Shown piece after piece: positions 61,515 through 64,000 of a DNA stretch of 64,000 nt. The stretch comes from RBG-16-64-43 sp964353865 (GTDB lineage Bacteria; Chloroflexota; Anaerolineae; Anaerolineales; RBG-16-64-43), in NCBI GenBank assembly GCA_964353865.1, contig CAYGXJ010000127.1, forward strand, positions 7,120-71,119, in the 5' to 3' direction. Within the stretch, counting starts at the first letter, position 1. Each line of letters opens with the position of its first letter. Below the pieces are notes generated by a model. That model saw only the letters and a list, made by a program, of their open reading frames with translations, had not been told where the DNA came from and searched no databases. The position numbers and the translations under genes were made by a program.

Positions 61515-62884
61515 CGGGCACCTCCCGCCGTATCGCTCAGCGCCTCCACCAAAACATCGATCTCCGGCTTGGTGTTCATCTCGGTCACGGCCACCAGCAT
61601 GTGATCCTTGAGCGCAGGATAGTCCCGCCCCAAATCGTACCCGCCCAGAATCTCCCACTCTTCTAGCAATTCGTGATTGATCTCGGCCACCGGGCGCGGA
61701 CAGCGCAGGATGAACTCGTTGAAGAATGGCTCCGGCGTTGCCACACCATAGCCCTTGAGCCTGCCCAGCTTCTCGGCCGCGTAGTGGGCCTTGTTGAAAG
61801 AAAGCTGCGCCGCCTGGCGTAAACCCTGCTTGCCCATCAGGCTCATGTAGATGGCCGAAGCCAGCGCCATCAGCCCCTGGTTGGTGCAGATATTGGAGGA
61901 GGCCCGCGCGCGCTTGATGTGCTGCTCACGCGCCGAAAGCGTCAGCACGTAGCCGCGCCGGCCGTCCCTATCCTGCGTCTCGCCCACCACGCGTCCGGCC
62001 ATCTTGTGCAAGAAACTCTTGCGTGTGGCGAAGTAGCCCAGGTACGGCCCGCCGAAGGAGAGCGGGATGCCCAGCGGCTGGCCTTCGCCGCACACCACGT
62101 CGGCGCCCATCTCGCCCGGGGTCTTGAGCAGGCCCAGCGCGTGCGGGTAGGCCACCACGGCCAGCAGCGCGCCGGCCGTGTGCGCCGCTTCGGCGAGCTT
62201 CGTCAGATCCTCAAAACCTCCGAAGAAGTTCGGGTATTGCACGATCACCATCGCGGTCTGTGAGTCCACCAATTCTGCCAGGTGGGCGGCCCGGCTGCGC
62301 CGCTGCAACTCCTCGCGTGAATTCACCGCATCATCGCCGACGAGGGTCACCCCGGCCCCTTGCATGTAGGTGCGCACCACCGCGCGATAGTGCGGGTGCA
62401 GCGCCGGCGAGAGCACCACCCGCGAGCGCCCGCGGACCTGGTTGAGGGCCAGGATGACCGCTTCGGCCGTGGCCGTCGCGCCGTCGTAATGCGAGGCGTT
62501 CGACACTTCCATGCCGGTCAGGTTCGCGATCAGGCTCTGGTACTCGAAGATGGCCTGCAGCGTGCCCTGCGAGATCTCCGGCTGATACGGCGTGTAGGCG
62601 GTATAGAACTCACCTCGCAAGAGCATGTGGTTGATCGCGGCCGGGATGAAGTGGTTGTAGGCGCCTGCCCCGAGAAAGCAGGCCGCGTGACCGGCCTCGA
62701 CGTTGGCCTCCGCGAGATCGCGCAGCTCGGCCACCGCGTCCATTTCCGAGAGCGCCTCGGGCAAATCGAGTTTGGGGAACCGGTGCCGCGCCGGCACGTC
62801 GGCGAACAACTCGTCCACCGACTTCACTCCGATCACGCGCAGCATGGCCTCGCGTTCGGAATCGGTATGAGGGATGTAGCCCAT
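61511..62884 (-). CDS. gcvPA: Glycine dehydrogenase (decarboxylating) subunit 1
   Basis: A 457-residue N-terminal half of P-protein. The GAGAYNHFIPAAI, TPYQPEISQGTLQAIFEYQ and MEVSNASHYDGATA motifs are characteristic. The second of two nearby ATGs (62884) is placed best after AAGGAG; the first (62890) is only a base or two from it. It follows gcvH directly and overlaps gcvPB by 4 bases. Split P-protein is common in Chloroflexota, Firmicutes and thermophiles. Confidence 0.95.
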   Translation of the reverse strand: MGYIPHTDSEREAMLRVIGVKSVDELFADVPARHRFPKLDLPEALSEMDAVAELRDLAEANVEAGHAACFLGAGAYNHFIPAAINHMLLRGEFYTAYTPYQPEISQGTLQAIFEYQSLIANLTGMEVSNASHYDGATATAEAVILALNQVRGRSRVVLSPALHPHYRAVVRTYMQGAGVTLVGDDAVNSREELQRRSRAAHLAELVDSQTAMVIVQYPNFFGGFEDLTKLAEAAHTAGALLAVVAYPHALGLLKTPGEMGADVVCGEGQPLGIPLSFGGPYLGYFATRKSFLHKMAGRVVGETQDRDGRRGYVLTLSAREQHIKRARASSNICTNQGLMALASAIYMSLMGKQGLRQAAQLSFNKAHYAAEKLGRLKGYGVATPEPFFNEFILRCPRPVAEINHELLEEWEILGGYDLGRDYPALKDHMLVAVTEMNTKPEIDVLVEALSDTAGGAR

Positions 62885-62911
62885 CGCCATTCTCCTTAGA
62901 GCCTGCGCGGC

Positions 62912-63307
62912 CTAGTGGTTCTGTCGTTCGTTGCAGTAGGCCTCATACGCCTTCGCGTCCATCAGCGCCGAAAGGTCCTTGATGCTGGCCAGGGTGAATT
63001 TCACCATCCATCCCTCGCCGTACGGGTCACTGTTGAGGGTCTCGGGTTTGGCCGAAAGCCCCTCATTGACGGCGCTGATCGTACCCGCCACGGGCAGGAA
63101 CACTTCCGAGGCCGCTTTCACCGACTCGACTGAGGCCACGGCTTCTCCCGCCGCGAGGGTCGCACCCTTGGCGGCGGTGACCTCGACGTAGACAATGTCC
63201 GAGAGTTGCGACTGGGCGTAGTCGCTGATGCCCAGCGTGGCTTCGCTGCCCGCCACGCGCAGCCACTCATCGGTCTTGGTGAACCTAAGGTCGGATGGAA
63301 TATTCAT
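62912..63307 (-). CDS. gcvH: Glycine cleavage system H protein
   Basis: A 131-residue lipoyl carrier. The lipoylated residue is Lys64 in VESVKAASEV, at the same number as in E. coli. It has the KTDEWLRV start, GISDYAQSQLSDIVYVE and the NSDPYGEGWMVKF end of the family. It shuttles the aminomethyl group between P-, T- and L-proteins. The ATG at 63307 follows GGGAGGCTGAGC; the longer frame upstream is riboswitch sequence. First gene of the gcvH-gcvPA-gcvPB operon. Confidence 0.96.
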   Translation of the reverse strand: MNIPSDLRFTKTDEWLRVAGSEATLGISDYAQSQLSDIVYVEVTAAKGATLAAGEAVASVESVKAASEVFLPVAGTISAVNEGLSAKPETLNSDPYGEGWMVKFTLASIKDLSALMDAKAYEAYCNERQNH

Positions 63308-63344
63308 GCTCAGCCTCCCGCAGAGATGTGGCAGAGAACAAGAA

Positions 63345-63369
63345 GCGCGCACAGACACTGTGTGCGCGC
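63345..63369 (-). terminator. Expression-platform hairpin of the glycine riboswitch
   Basis: GCGCGCACA pairs perfectly with TGTGCGCGC around a 7-base loop, followed on the minus strand by TTCTTGTTCTC. It lies between the second aptamer and gcvH. It looks like a conditional terminator, although the T-run is imperfect. Confidence 0.6.
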
Positions 63370-63380
63370 CTCTGTCGCCA

Positions 63381-63535
63381 ACCTGAGAGATTCGCCCCGC
63401 CATGCGGGGCTTGCCCCTTCGGTGATCGTTCGCTTTCCAGAGGAAAGAGACCCGGGGTCTTGGAGACCTGAGAGATTCGCCGGGCGCTGCACGCGCAAAC
63501 GGCTTGCCCCTTCGGTGCCCCGTCTCTCGCCGTGG
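63381..63535 (-). ncRNA. Tandem glycine riboswitch
   Basis: Two copies of the glycine aptamer core are visible on the minus strand. Each has ACCGAAGGGGCAAG followed by a variable stem and GAATCTCTCAGGT, with a GAGAG strand opening the first. Aptamer 1 spans about 63465-63535 and aptamer 2 about 63381-63450. Tandem glycine riboswitches normally turn on gcv operons when glycine is high; the promoter upstream and hairpin downstream complete a classical leader. Confidence 0.92.
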
Positions 63536-63583
63536 GCGTGGGACGGGGACTCTTCCCCGAGCCCGATATTCGTTTGTCGTTCA

Positions 63584-63612
63584 ATTGTAAGGGCGAGGCG
63601 CAAGACCGTCAA
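63584..63612 (-). promoter_or_regulatory. Sigma-70 promoter of the glycine cleavage operon
   Basis: On the minus strand TTGACG (63607-63612) and TACAAT (63584-63589) are separated by exactly 17 bases. Transcription would start near 63577, about 42 bases before the first aptamer. This is the best promoter match in the window. Confidence 0.8.
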
Positions 63613-64000
63613 GGAGAGAATCGATCGAAGTGCATTGATCCGAGGGATGACGCCCCGCCTCCCACCCCACGCGGCGCCCCGCAGTCACCCGGCGTTTGCC
63701 TCATCTCGCGGCGTGACGGTTGATTCGCGTGCGCGCGTCCACCGTCGGCGGTGTGTGGTCCTCGCACATGTGCGCTTCGCGCTCGCGCGCATCACGCGCA
63801 GGCGGCGCCACTCTCTCTTGGGCACTCACGATTTGCATGCGCTTTACGCACGGATGTGCCAGCCCATCACTGTACCCGTTCTCCACCGAGTATTGCGCGA
63901 TCACACTCCTTATGGGACAATATCTCCCAAGCGGGCCAATATTGGTCTAATATTCCGCGAGTTGCCCGGTTCTTTCGCCTCGCGGGTTCACCTGAAGGAG
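63613..64000. other. Right-end intergenic region with a palindrome and an orphan ribosome site
   Basis: No gene is recognised here. An AT-rich patch near 63918-63954 contains the perfect palindrome CCAATATTGG at 63936-63945, a possible operator. The window ends in CTGAAGGAG, which looks like a Shine-Dalgarno for a plus-strand gene beginning just outside. Confidence 0.4.

Noticed and set aside
63285..63612. Minus-strand open frames of about 100 residues upstream of gcvH
   Set aside because: They overlap the tandem glycine riboswitch and have no protein-like features.

Overview
The window is about 64 kb of high-GC bacterial chromosome with dense, mostly minus-strand coding. The gene set fits a Chloroflexota bacterium, most likely an Anaerolineae-like anaerobe or facultative anaerobe. 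The reasons are a split glycine decarboxylase (gcvPA/gcvPB) behind a tandem glycine riboswitch, a tungsten-type aldehyde:ferredoxin oxidoreductase, VanW and YkuD envelope proteins, a monofunctional proline dehydrogenase and many peptide/amino-acid transporters. This taxonomic call is inference from gene content. No rRNA, tRNA, CRISPR array, phage gene or intact insertion sequence was seen.

Region 1 (1-14650, all minus): a left-truncated P-loop ATPase, a double DinB protein, an SDR with an altered catalytic residue, proline dehydrogenase, an L,D-transpeptidase, Trm112, a VanW protein, a phospholipase D-like protein, a methyltransferase, GlpD, a PHP phosphoesterase, a flippase-like membrane protein and a DUF362 protein. 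A 118-bp inverted-repeat element lies at 3337-3454. A plus-strand DJ-1/PfpI gene diverges at 14841.

Region 2 (15475-26612, minus): a sensor kinase and two response regulators, one with a degenerate receiver, are followed by an oligopeptide ABC operon (D-F-A-B-C), a small membrane protein and an isoprenylcysteine-methyltransferase-like protein.

Region 3 (26771-44717, minus): an Lrp/AsnC regulator is followed by 13 same-strand genes. They encode two APC permeases, a saccharopine-dehydrogenase-like protein, four class III aminotransferases, methylmalonate-semialdehyde dehydrogenase, a second aldehyde dehydrogenase, an AOR with its own MoaD-like protein, and an embedded metallophosphoesterase/nucleotidyltransferase pair. 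I read this as an amine or omega-amino-acid catabolic island: import, transamination to semialdehydes, then oxidation by NAD, CoA or ferredoxin routes. It is the best candidate for an undescribed system.

Region 4 (45535-54946): a plus-strand S9 peptidase and a two-domain creatininase-family protein converge on a second oligopeptide ABC operon (A-B-C-D-F, minus), whose promoter carries a 14-bp perfect palindrome.

Region 5 (54947-59788, plus): rmuC, an EamA transporter, an alpha/beta hydrolase, a deoxynucleoside-kinase-like protein and a DinB-TPR fusion. Region 6 (60045-63612, minus): the riboswitch-controlled gcvH-gcvPA-gcvPB operon with a clear promoter and terminator. Many intercistronic gaps in regions 2-4 hold GC-rich stem-loops, which may set different mRNA levels for genes within one operon.
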